From Rhizobium mayense (GTDB taxonomy: Bacteria; Pseudomonadota; Alphaproteobacteria; Rhizobiales; Rhizobiaceae), in assembly GCF_030272705.1 (NCBI RefSeq), contig NZ_JARFYM010000028.1, positions 1-64,000 on the forward strand: a stretch of 64,000 bases of DNA, in the 5' to 3' direction. The position numbers and the translations under genes were made by a program. Shown here in pieces: positions 51,368 to 58,898 of the stretch (within the stretch, counting starts at the first letter, position 1; each line of letters starts with the position of its first letter). The notes below the pieces were generated by a model, which was not told the DNA's origin, made no database searches, and saw only the letters and a list, made by a program, of their open reading frames with translations.

Positions 51368-51453
51368 TTTTTCGGCAATATTAACGGAAGATGAAATTTG
51401 CTATGCGTCTTTTGCATAGCAGTATTCCAACTGTGCGCATTGCAGAATCAATG

Positions 51454-51464
51454 CTGCACTGCAA
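51454..51464. promoter_or_regulatory. CTGCACTGCAA motif before a small ORF
   Basis: The same 11-mer as at 33992-34002. It lies 45 bases before the start of the 63-residue ORF at 51509. Confidence 0.5.
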
Positions 51465-51508
51465 TATATGTAGCGTGTCTTGGGAGGAACTTGAAAGGAA
51501 CCAAGGCC

Positions 51509-51700
51509 ATGACTGCACGCTACCGTCCTATCCATTGCGGGTTTGATACCCTGCGTCGCGCTCTCGAACCTGTGCGCGCCACCAACGGCCACCGTAACCT
51601 CGGCATAGCCGCCAATGAACAGATGACTGCTCGCGGCACTGGCATCTCTGCCCGCGTCGGTCGTCCGACCGCCATATTCGCCGATTTTCGCGAGTGCTGA
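51509..51700 (+). CDS. Small protein of 63 residues, unknown
   Basis: An ATG at 51509 is preceded by AAGGAACCAAGG, a good ribosome-binding site. The product (MTARYRPIHCGFDTLRRALE at the start, GISARVGRPTAIFADFREC at the end) is basic, has no membrane segment and resembles no family known to me. Its promoter region contains the 11-mer motif. An overlapping minus-strand frame (51401-51748) is a less likely gene. Confidence 0.5.
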   Translation: MTARYRPIHCGFDTLRRALEPVRATNGHRNLGIAANEQMTARGTGISARVGRPTAIFADFREC

Positions 51701-51830
51701 ACGACAAAAGCTGAGGCAAATCAAAGCTTGGCTTTGCAATTTGTACAACTCAGCTTTTCCGAATTATCTATTGATTCATCGCGAAATCCGCCACAGCATC
51801 GTGCACGATTTTATTTTCAGGGATCATATC

Positions 51831-51995
51831 GTGTCTACCGGTTTGCGCTCAATTTTCACTCTTCTCGACTCCGTAGGGCACATTGGCTCAGCGGTGCGCG
51901 CAGCGGAAGAATTCGAGCGCTCACGCGGCCTGCGTAAGGCTGACAAGAGCGACCTGCGCAACGCGCATTCAGCAGCCGCCGGCATCCCCTTATAG
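51831..51995 (+). CDS. Small protein of 54 residues, unknown
   Basis: A GTG start at 51831 with AGGGA ten bases upstream encodes STGLRSIFTLLDSVGHIG followed by SAVRAAEEFERSRGLRK and NAHSAAAGIPL. The helical, charged composition recalls small regulators such as DUF1127 proteins, but the family motif is absent. The frame is open from 51741; the GTG is preferred because of spacing. It is followed at once by a strong terminator, which supports expression. Confidence 0.5.
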   Translation: MSTGLRSIFTLLDSVGHIGSAVRAAEEFERSRGLRKADKSDLRNAHSAAAGIPL

Positions 51996-52001
51996 GTTTG
52001 G

Positions 52002-52031
52002 AAAGGGTGGGATCATCGATCCCGCCCTTTT
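52002..52031 (+). terminator. Rho-independent terminator after the 54-residue ORF
   Basis: AAAGGGTGGGATC (52002-52014) pairs with GATCCCGCCCTTT (52018-52030), one G-U pair, followed by TTC. A 13-bp stem. Confidence 0.88.
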
Positions 52032-52069
52032 CATTTTGGATTTTCATAAGAGATTTTCATGAAGAGTAG

Positions 52070-52094
52070 CGCCGGGCCTGACCCGGCGTTTTTT
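52070..52094 (+). terminator. Second rho-independent terminator
   Basis: CGCCGGG (52070-52076), loop CCTGA and CCCGGCG (52082-52088), then TTTTTT. It is the second terminator in 90 bases in the same orientation. Either it backs up the first or it ends a short transcript started between them. Confidence 0.88.
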
Positions 52095-52104
52095 ATGCGG
52101 TTCA

Positions 52105-52977
52105 CTATGCCGGATTGGCGCTCGTCGCCACGGATTGCGCCCAGGCAAAAGCTTCATCCACGGCAGCGAGCTTCACGGCCTGCCAGCGGCAATATTCATC
52201 GAGGAAGTCTCGCGACAGCCACAGGCGCGTCTTCTTCGGTTCGTCATACCAGCCAAGACTGCCGTGATCGGCAGCCTTGCGCAAAAGGCGCTGCAAATGG
52301 GTGCGTGACATCATGAATTGCGCAGCGATCGCCCGCGTATCGATGCGGCCGAGATTGACCCGCCCGTCCACTTCGGTGCTCAGATCCAAGCGGGACATGA
52401 GATGATCCATCACCAGGCCACCCGCTTCCGTCCAGAGAAATAGGCCGACACGCTCCGGCGGCTCGCGCCAGGCGGCTGCCTCCAGGCAGCGGCGCGCCAT
52501 ACGCGGCTGCGCAAGATCGACCAGCTCCGGATGAGCCGCAAGCGCGACGGCACGGCCACCATTGTCCAGAAAGTCGAGTGCAGCGAGGTTGGCGAGATAC
52601 CAACTGATCATCGCAGCGTGACTGACCTCGGACGGCTCGTAGCGACGGGGGCGTCGGACAGCGCCAGCGGCGGGAACAATAAAACGATATGTCAGCAGTT
52701 CATCGACAAAGCTCAGCACGGTGTTGCGGCTGGCGACACGGTAATCTGTGATGACATCGCGAAGCTTGACGACGGTCAGGCCGGAGCCGGGTATGGCTGG
52801 ATCGTATTCCAGATGAAGTGCATAGGCCGTTTGGGTCAAAAGCCAGCGCTGATGCGAGGCCAAAAGCCGTGCAATCCTCGGTCCGCTGTCGTAACGGGCC
52901 CGCAGCGCCTCTGCCAAAAAACGCAGACAGGATACCAAGTCGGGATGGCGGGTAAGTTGCTCGACGGAAAAGCTCAA
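52105..52977 (-). CDS. Unassigned protein, possibly DNA-binding
   Basis: A protein of 290 residues that I cannot name. It is soluble and mainly helical. Two segments look like winged helix-turn-helix units: LTVVKLRDVITDYRVASRNT (about 65-85) and RIDTRAIAAQFMMSRTHLQRLLRKAADHGSLGW in parts (about 210-240). No ligand or catalytic motif is apparent. It is divergent from an MFS transporter whose upstream region holds two palindromes, so a regulator of that transporter is the best guess. Confidence 0.6.
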   Translation of the reverse strand: MSFSVEQLTRHPDLVSCLRFLAEALRARYDSGPRIARLLASHQRWLLTQTAYALHLEYDPAIPGSGLTVVKLRDVITDYRVASRNTVLSFVDELLTYRFIVPAAGAVRRPRRYEPSEVSHAAMISWYLANLAALDFLDNGGRAVALAAHPELVDLAQPRMARRCLEAAAWREPPERVGLFLWTEAGGLVMDHLMSRLDLSTEVDGRVNLGRIDTRAIAAQFMMSRTHLQRLLRKAADHGSLGWYDEPKKTRLWLSRDFLDEYCRWQAVKLAAVDEAFAWAQSVATSANPA

Positions 52978-53308
52978 GCGGGCCTCCTTATGACGCCCTT
53001 CTAAAATACAAAACGGAAAGAATTATTCTAATTTTTTTAGATAAATCTGCCGTCACAGACCACGACCTCGACATCACATAGCATGCTATTGTTGGGTAAA
53101 AACACTGGTATCGCAAGAAGTTAAACAAACAATTTAACTTTATAACCATTCTTTCGCCATCATGTTTTCCCATGGCCGTCCGACAGGAGATCGAACGATC
53201 ACTTGCGTCACATGCCGTCGCGATTGATCGCGCATCGTTGCTGAGTTAGAGCAAGATGCGCTTTCGCGATCCACATCTCCTTCAACCACTCGACCGGATC
53301 CCGCTCCA
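52978..53308. other. Divergent promoter region with two palindromes
   Basis: This 331-base AT-rich gap contains ATAGCATGCTAT (53078-53089), a perfect 12-bp palindrome, and GTTAAA-N7-TTTAAC (53120-53138), an inverted repeat. Either could bind the product of the adjacent unassigned gene. No RNA gene or ORF is supportable. Confidence 0.5.
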
Positions 53309-54547
53309 ATGCTGGCAAGCCTCGTCTCGATCGCCAGTCTGATGTTGTCAACGCTGTTGATGATGGTCGGATATGGTTTGATGAACTTCGTCGTGCCGAT
53401 CCGCTCGGTGGCGGAAGGTTGGTCGACCTTCACGATTTCGGTGATTGCTACCGGCTACACCTTCGGCTTCACGATATCCTGCATCATCACGCCGCGTTTC
53501 GTGCAGCGGGTGGGACATGTGCGCGTATTCGGCGCTTTGATCTCGCTGCTCAGCATCGGCATTCTGCTTTGCGCATTGATGGTCGATTGGCGCGCCTGGC
53601 TGGCTTTCCGCTGCATCAGCGGCTTCGGCATCGCCGGCGCCTATCTCATCATCGAAAGCTGGTTGAACGAGCGGGTCACCAACGACAACCGAGCCACCAT
53701 CTTCTCGGTCTATATGATCACCTGCCTCGTCGGATCGATCGGCGGGCAATATCTAGTACCGCTCGGCGATCCCAGCAATACCTCCCTTTTCATTCTGTGC
53801 GGCGTCATCTTCGCGCTCGCGATGCTGCCGACGGCCCTATCGACCGCCAAGTCGCCGACGCCGATTCACCAGGCAAAGTTCGACCTTCCGAAGCTTTATC
53901 GGCTATCGCCGATCGCCTTTATCGGCTCGTTGCTGTCGGGCGCCCTCTCCGGCACCTGGAGCAGCCTTGGCGGCGTCTATACCCAGAATGTCGGCATGAA
54001 CACTGCGGAGGGCGCGACGCTGCTCGCCTGTGTGCTCGCCGGCGGCGCCGTATCGCAAATGCCGATCGGGCGCATATCGGACCTTATGGACCGCCGCTGG
54101 GTGATGATCGTCTGCGGCGTTGTCGGCATTCTCGCCTGCGTCATCATGACATTGTTCAACGCACATGCGCAGTGGATGCTCTATATCGCCGGCTTCTTCA
54201 TCGGGACCGTGCTCTATCCGATCTACGCGCTCAATGTCGCCCATGCCAACGACCGCGCGGCGCCGGACGAATATGTCACCATTTCCAGCGGCATCATGCT
54301 GCTCTACGGACTGGGTACCGTCTCTGGCCCCCTGATCGGAGGAGCGATGATGGAAGTCGCCGGCCCATCCGGCCTCCTCTGGTTCTTGGCTCTTGCCTTC
54401 GCATTCTATGCCGGCTACGCCGGTTGGCGCATCGCCATGCGCAAGCCAAATGAGGGGCGCGTCGCAAAAACGGACTTCCAGTCCATACCGCTACCCGTTC
54501 GCGGTAGCGAAACCACAGTCCGCGTGGCGCAGTCCACCGCCGATTGA
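53309..54547 (+). CDS. MFS transporter, YcaD-like
   Basis: A protein of 412 residues with 12 membrane helices. It has the YcaD/UMF-like pattern: LMNFVVPIRSVAEGWSTFTI in helix 1-2, FRCISGFGIAGAYLIIESWLNERVT near residue 105 and GRISDLMDRRWVMI near 255. Such proteins are of unknown substrate. The divergent unassigned gene may regulate it. The first ATG fits the first helix, so the start is probably correct. Confidence 0.88.
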   Translation: MLASLVSIASLMLSTLLMMVGYGLMNFVVPIRSVAEGWSTFTISVIATGYTFGFTISCIITPRFVQRVGHVRVFGALISLLSIGILLCALMVDWRAWLAFRCISGFGIAGAYLIIESWLNERVTNDNRATIFSVYMITCLVGSIGGQYLVPLGDPSNTSLFILCGVIFALAMLPTALSTAKSPTPIHQAKFDLPKLYRLSPIAFIGSLLSGALSGTWSSLGGVYTQNVGMNTAEGATLLACVLAGGAVSQMPIGRISDLMDRRWVMIVCGVVGILACVIMTLFNAHAQWMLYIAGFFIGTVLYPIYALNVAHANDRAAPDEYVTISSGIMLLYGLGTVSGPLIGGAMMEVAGPSGLLWFLALAFAFYAGYAGWRIAMRKPNEGRVAKTDFQSIPLPVRGSETTVRVAQSTAD

Positions 54548-54735
54548 TCGCCTGGGATCTATCCGCCAAGACTTTTTTGGGCCAAAAACGGCATAGTTAC
54601 TTTGTCGTAAGCCGTATTAACCTTTTTACAACCATAGCGTTTCAATTTATTTTCACCGCAGTCAATAAATTCTGCGGCACGCCATGTATTTCCCATAGCC
54701 ATTTCAGTTCCTACTATTTCCGAGGTCCATATCCA

Positions 54736-55845
54736 ATGACTGCAGCCCAATCGATGGAACGGAGTTCTCAACAGCGCGCCGTGACACCGCGCTCGATGCG
54801 GGTCGTTACGGATGGCATCGGCAGAGACCTTGAGCGTTTCAGCACCGACAACACCCATGTCGTCAAGCAGATCAAGCTTCTGGCGATCAATGCGCTCATC
54901 GAGGCTGCTCGTGCCGGCGAAACCGGCAAAGGCTTCGCAGTGGTCGCTAACGAGGTACAACGCCTGGCGCAGATCGCCACCGACATCGCGGGCAAATTTC
55001 AGGACAACGTGCTCGGCCGCATCGGCGTCAGCCGCGGCATGGCCGAAGCGTTGGTCGAGGAAATGGAGGGTGTTCGCCTGACGGATCTCGCCCAGACGCT
55101 GGTCCAGCTCATCGTCCGCAATCTCTTCGAGCGCACTGCCGATGTCCGCTGGTGGGCGACTGACACGGCATTGTGGGAGGCGCTACAGGATCCGCAGCCG
55201 CAACGCGTCGCCTTCGCCGCCGAACGGTTGGGCGTCATCAACCGCTTCTATACAGTCTATCTCGATCTTGTCGTGACCGACATGAAGGGACAGGTCATCG
55301 CCTCGGCCAATCCCGCCTACCAGCGCAAGCTCGCGGGCGCCAATCTCGCCTCGGATCCTTGGTTCAGGGCAGCGGCCAACTGCCGGTCGGGCGATGATTA
55401 TATTGTCGACGAGGTCCAGCCCAGCGAGTTTCACGACAGGCGCAATGTGCTCGTCTATGCCACCGGTATTCGCGAAGGCGGACGATCGGATGGCAAGCAG
55501 ATCGGCACGCTGGGCGTCTATTTCGACTGGCAGAACCAAGGGCAGTCGATCGTCGACAGGGAGGCCAACCTGCCGCCGCAGGTCGCCGAAAAGACCGTGG
55601 TGATGCTGCTCGACGGGAAGAAGCGCGTCATTGCCTGCAGCGATCCGAAATTAATGTTCTCGCATTTCGCGCTCGCCAATCCCGAGGGCATGACGCGAGG
55701 CAGCTATTACGACAATAACGGCGCCATCGTCGCCTATGCCAAGACGCTCGGCTATGAAGACTATGACGGCCTCGGATGGTATGGTGTTGTCGTACAGCAA
55801 ACGGAAGCCGACGAAGCGATCAAAGCGGCCTTCAACCTGAAATGA
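54736..55845 (+). CDS. Soluble MCP-like protein with signalling segment first, Cache-like domain last
   Basis: A protein of 369 residues without membrane segments. Residues about 45-80 contain the chemoreceptor hairpin tip (KQIKLLAINALIEAARAGET, then GKGFAVVANEVQRLAQ), which contacts CheA/CheW. This is followed from about 145 by a sensor domain of Cache/PAS type (DLVVTDMKGQVIASANPAYQ, WFRAAANCRSGDDYIV, LVYATGIRE). In normal receptors the sensor is first and the signalling tip last. The signalling coil is also much shorter than usual. It might be a cytoplasmic adaptor or a decoy. The ATG at 54736 is preferred to a frame opening at 54544. Confidence 0.8.
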   Translation: MTAAQSMERSSQQRAVTPRSMRVVTDGIGRDLERFSTDNTHVVKQIKLLAINALIEAARAGETGKGFAVVANEVQRLAQIATDIAGKFQDNVLGRIGVSRGMAEALVEEMEGVRLTDLAQTLVQLIVRNLFERTADVRWWATDTALWEALQDPQPQRVAFAAERLGVINRFYTVYLDLVVTDMKGQVIASANPAYQRKLAGANLASDPWFRAAANCRSGDDYIVDEVQPSEFHDRRNVLVYATGIREGGRSDGKQIGTLGVYFDWQNQGQSIVDREANLPPQVAEKTVVMLLDGKKRVIACSDPKLMFSHFALANPEGMTRGSYYDNNGAIVAYAKTLGYEDYDGLGWYGVVVQQTEADEAIKAAFNLK

Positions 55846-56019
55846 ACCGTGGCCTTCTTGACCAAATACTTCCCTCGCCATCACAAATTGTAGTGGCGTG
55901 ACGATATGACTTTAACTTTGGTTCAGATTTCGATGTAATGATGCGCGCGGATTTCCCGTTCGGAGCGTCGCTCCGGACCAATACCGCCCGCCGCAGTACA
56001 AGCCTGATCAGGATAGACC

Positions 56020-58668
56020 ATGCGAACAGACACCGGCCAGATCGTCTATCTGGCAGATTATCGTCCCACCGACTTCGTTCTGGAACGCGTGGACCTCACC
56101 TTCGAACTGCACCCGACCGAGACCAAGGTCGACGCGCGGTTGATCTTCCATCGTCGCAAAGGCACCGACAATAAGGCGCCGCTTGTGCTCGACGGTGACG
56201 AACTGAGCCTCGCTGGCCTGCTGCTCGATCAGGCGGAAGTTCCAGCCGAGCAATATGAGGCGACGGCGGAAAGCCTGACTGTTCGCGATCTGCCTGAAAG
56301 CGCGCCTTTCGAACTGACGATCACGACCATCATCAATCCCGAAGCCAATACGCAATTGATGGGGCTCTACCGCACCGGCAGCATCTATTGCACCCAGTGC
56401 GAGGCCGAAGGCTTCCGCCGCATTACCTATTTCCCTGATCGGCCGGACGTACTGGCTCCTTACACAGTCAACATCATCGCCGACAAAGCCGCCAATCCGC
56501 TGCTGCTGTCGAATGGCAATTTCCTCGGTGGCGCCGGTTATGGCGAAGGCAAGCATTTTGCCGCCTGGTTCGATCCGCATCCGAAGCCGAGCTATCTCTT
56601 CGCGCTCGTCGCCGGCGACCTCGGTGTCGTCGAGGATACGTTCGTCACGATGTCGGGCCGCGAAGTGGCGCTGAAGATCTATGTCGAACACGGCAAGGAG
56701 CCGCGTGCGGCCTACGCCATGGATGCGCTCAAGCGCTCAATGAAATGGGATGAGGAGCGCTTCGGCCGCGAATACGATCTCGACATCTTCATGATCGTTG
56801 CCGTCTCGGATTTCAACATGGGGGCGATGGAGAACAAGGGCCTCAATATCTTCAACGACAAATACGTTCTTGCCGACCCGGAAATCGCCACCGACGCCGA
56901 CTATGCCAATATCGAGGCGATCATCGCGCATGAATATTTCCATAACTGGACGGGCAATCGGATCACCTGCCGAGACTGGTTCCAACTCTGCCTCAAGGAA
57001 GGCCTGACCGTCTATCGCGACCACGAATTTTCCGCCGACCAGCGTTCGCGGCCGGTCAAGCGCATCGCGGAAGTCCGCCATCTGAAATCGGAGCAGTTCC
57101 CAGAGGACGGCGGGCCGCTTGCCCATCCGGTCCGCCCGACAAAATATCGCGAAATCAACAACTTCTATACGACGACGGTCTACGAGAAGGGCAGCGAAGT
57201 CACCCGTATGATCGCGACCCTTCTGGGTCGCGATCTGTTCAAGAAGGGCATGGACCTCTATTTCGATCACCATGACGGCCAGGCTGTGACGATCGAAGAT
57301 TTCATCAAGTGTTTCGAGGATGTGAGCTGCCGCGACCTGACGCAGTTCTCGCTCTGGTACCATCAGGCGGGCACTCCGTTGGTGACTGCTTCCGGCAGCT
57401 ATGATGCCGGTGACAAGACCTTTACCCTGTCGCTCGAACAGATGGTGCCGGCCACCCCCGGCCAGACGGCCAAGGAGCCGATGCACATTCCGCTGCGCAT
57501 GGCGCTTTTCGCCGAGGACGGCGCCGTACTGATGCCGACATCGGTGACCGGCGCGGAGCTGACTGACGACGTCCTCCATCTGACCGAGCGGGCACAGAGC
57601 GTCGTTTTCCACGGCATTCCTTCGCGACCAGTGCTGTCGTTGAACCGCAGCTTCTCGACGCCGATCAATCTGCAATTCAGCCAGAGCGCGAAGGATCTGG
57701 CGCTGATCGCTCGTTATGAGGCCGACCATTTCGCCCGCTGGCAGGCGCTGATCGACCTTGGGCTGCCGAACCTGCTGCAGGCAGCTCGCGACGCACGCCA
57801 GGGCATTCCGGTCACTTGCGACGCAGCCTTCGTCGATGCGCTTCTGGCTGCGGCCAACGACGAGAGCCTGGAGCCGGCCTTCCGCGCTCAGGCGCTCGCC
57901 CTACCGAGCGAAGCCGATATTGCCCGTGAGCTCGGCGGCAATAACGATCCCGACGCAATCCATGCCGGTCGCCAGGCGATCCTCGCGCTAATCGCCGAAG
58001 CCGGAAAAGAGATCTTCGCCGCGCTCTACGACAGCATGCAAACGCCGGGTCCCTTCAGCCCGGATGCGGCCAGTGCTGGGCGGAGAGCGCTGCGTAACGC
58101 CGCACTTACGTATCTGTCGCAGTCCGACAATGCGCCGGCTCGCGCCAAGGCGGCCTATGACGCCGCCAACAACATGACCGATCTCAGCGCAGCGTTGACC
58201 ATCCTCGCCCACCGTTTCCCGGAAACGGTAGAAGCCAAGGCAGCCCTCGAAAACTTCCATGATCGTTTCGCGGAAAACGCGCTGGTCATCGACAAATGGT
58301 TTGCCATCCAGGCGGCCATTCCGGGCGCGGCAACCCTGGAGCGCATCCAAGGCCTGATAGAAACGCCGCTTTTCAAGCGCACCAATCCCAACCGCATGCG
58401 CGCCCTTGTCGGCACCTTCGCCTTCGCCAACCCGACCGGCTTCGGCCGCGCCGACGGCGCCGGCTATCGCTTCCTCGCGCAGGAGATCCTCGATATCGAC
58501 CAACGCAACCCGCAGTTGGCGGCGCGCATCCTGACCTCCATGCGTTCCTGGCGCTTGCTGGAGCCTGTTCGCGCCGATCACGCCCGCTCTGCCTTGATGC
58601 AAATCGAACGCGCCGGTGCCCTTTCGACCGACGTTCGCGATATTGTGGATCGCATCCTCAAGGAGTGA
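56020..58668 (+). CDS. pepN: Aminopeptidase N
   Basis: A protein of 882 residues, M1 metallopeptidase family. The exopeptidase motif is GAMENKGL near residue 268, the zinc site HEYFHNW near 305 with the third ligand Glu in LKEGLTVYRDHEF. The start TDTGQIVYLADYRPTDF fits the gammaproteobacterial/alphaproteobacterial PepN type, and the helical C-terminal domain is complete. It removes N-terminal amino acids from peptides in the cytoplasm. It is followed by a terminator. Confidence 0.97.
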   Translation: MRTDTGQIVYLADYRPTDFVLERVDLTFELHPTETKVDARLIFHRRKGTDNKAPLVLDGDELSLAGLLLDQAEVPAEQYEATAESLTVRDLPESAPFELTITTIINPEANTQLMGLYRTGSIYCTQCEAEGFRRITYFPDRPDVLAPYTVNIIADKAANPLLLSNGNFLGGAGYGEGKHFAAWFDPHPKPSYLFALVAGDLGVVEDTFVTMSGREVALKIYVEHGKEPRAAYAMDALKRSMKWDEERFGREYDLDIFMIVAVSDFNMGAMENKGLNIFNDKYVLADPEIATDADYANIEAIIAHEYFHNWTGNRITCRDWFQLCLKEGLTVYRDHEFSADQRSRPVKRIAEVRHLKSEQFPEDGGPLAHPVRPTKYREINNFYTTTVYEKGSEVTRMIATLLGRDLFKKGMDLYFDHHDGQAVTIEDFIKCFEDVSCRDLTQFSLWYHQAGTPLVTASGSYDAGDKTFTLSLEQMVPATPGQTAKEPMHIPLRMALFAEDGAVLMPTSVTGAELTDDVLHLTERAQSVVFHGIPSRPVLSLNRSFSTPINLQFSQSAKDLALIARYEADHFARWQALIDLGLPNLLQAARDARQGIPVTCDAAFVDALLAAANDESLEPAFRAQALALPSEADIARELGGNNDPDAIHAGRQAILALIAEAGKEIFAALYDSMQTPGPFSPDAASAGRRALRNAALTYLSQSDNAPARAKAAYDAANNMTDLSAALTILAHRFPETVEAKAALENFHDRFAENALVIDKWFAIQAAIPGAATLERIQGLIETPLFKRTNPNRMRALVGTFAFANPTGFGRADGAGYRFLAQEILDIDQRNPQLAARILTSMRSWRLLEPVRADHARSALMQIERAGALSTDVRDIVDRILKE

Positions 58669-58692
58669 TTTTCTCCTTGCTTATTGGTGATC

Positions 58693-58719
58693 AAGGCGGG
58701 TGATTTGCACCCGTCTTTT
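58693..58719 (+). terminator. Rho-independent terminator of pepN
   Basis: AAGGCGGGTG (58693-58702), loop ATTTG and CACCCGTCTT (58708-58717) with one G-U pair, then TT. Confidence 0.85.
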
Positions 58720-58790
58720 CAGCCGCAACGAGTCCCGCGCATCCGTGCGCTTACCATTGCGGGTACAAAAACCCACGAAATCGCATAGGG

Positions 58791-58805
58791 TTAAGAAAGT
58801 TTTAC
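58791..58805. promoter_or_regulatory. CtrA-like box (TTAA-N7-TTAC) before the PleC-type kinase
   Basis: TTAA-GAAAGTT-TTAC matches the CtrA consensus TTAA-N7-TTAA with one mismatch. It lies about 95 bases before the kinase start. A single imperfect match is weak evidence by itself. Confidence 0.35.
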
Positions 58806-58898
58806 CACTGCCTCTGGACAAGGCGAATCACGAGTGATTCATTAGGGCAGATTCGGGCGAGCGGCGCAGCGAATCACACGAGGGACAAGGCTAGAGCG

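Noticed and set aside
51401..51748. Minus-strand frame of 115 codons
   Set aside because: It overlaps the small plus-strand ORF with a better ribosome-binding site, and its product has no recognisable domain; not excluded but less likely.
53078..53138. Palindromes considered as an attachment site or replication origin
   Set aside because: No integrase, rep gene or tRNA is near and the arms are short; operator function is simpler.
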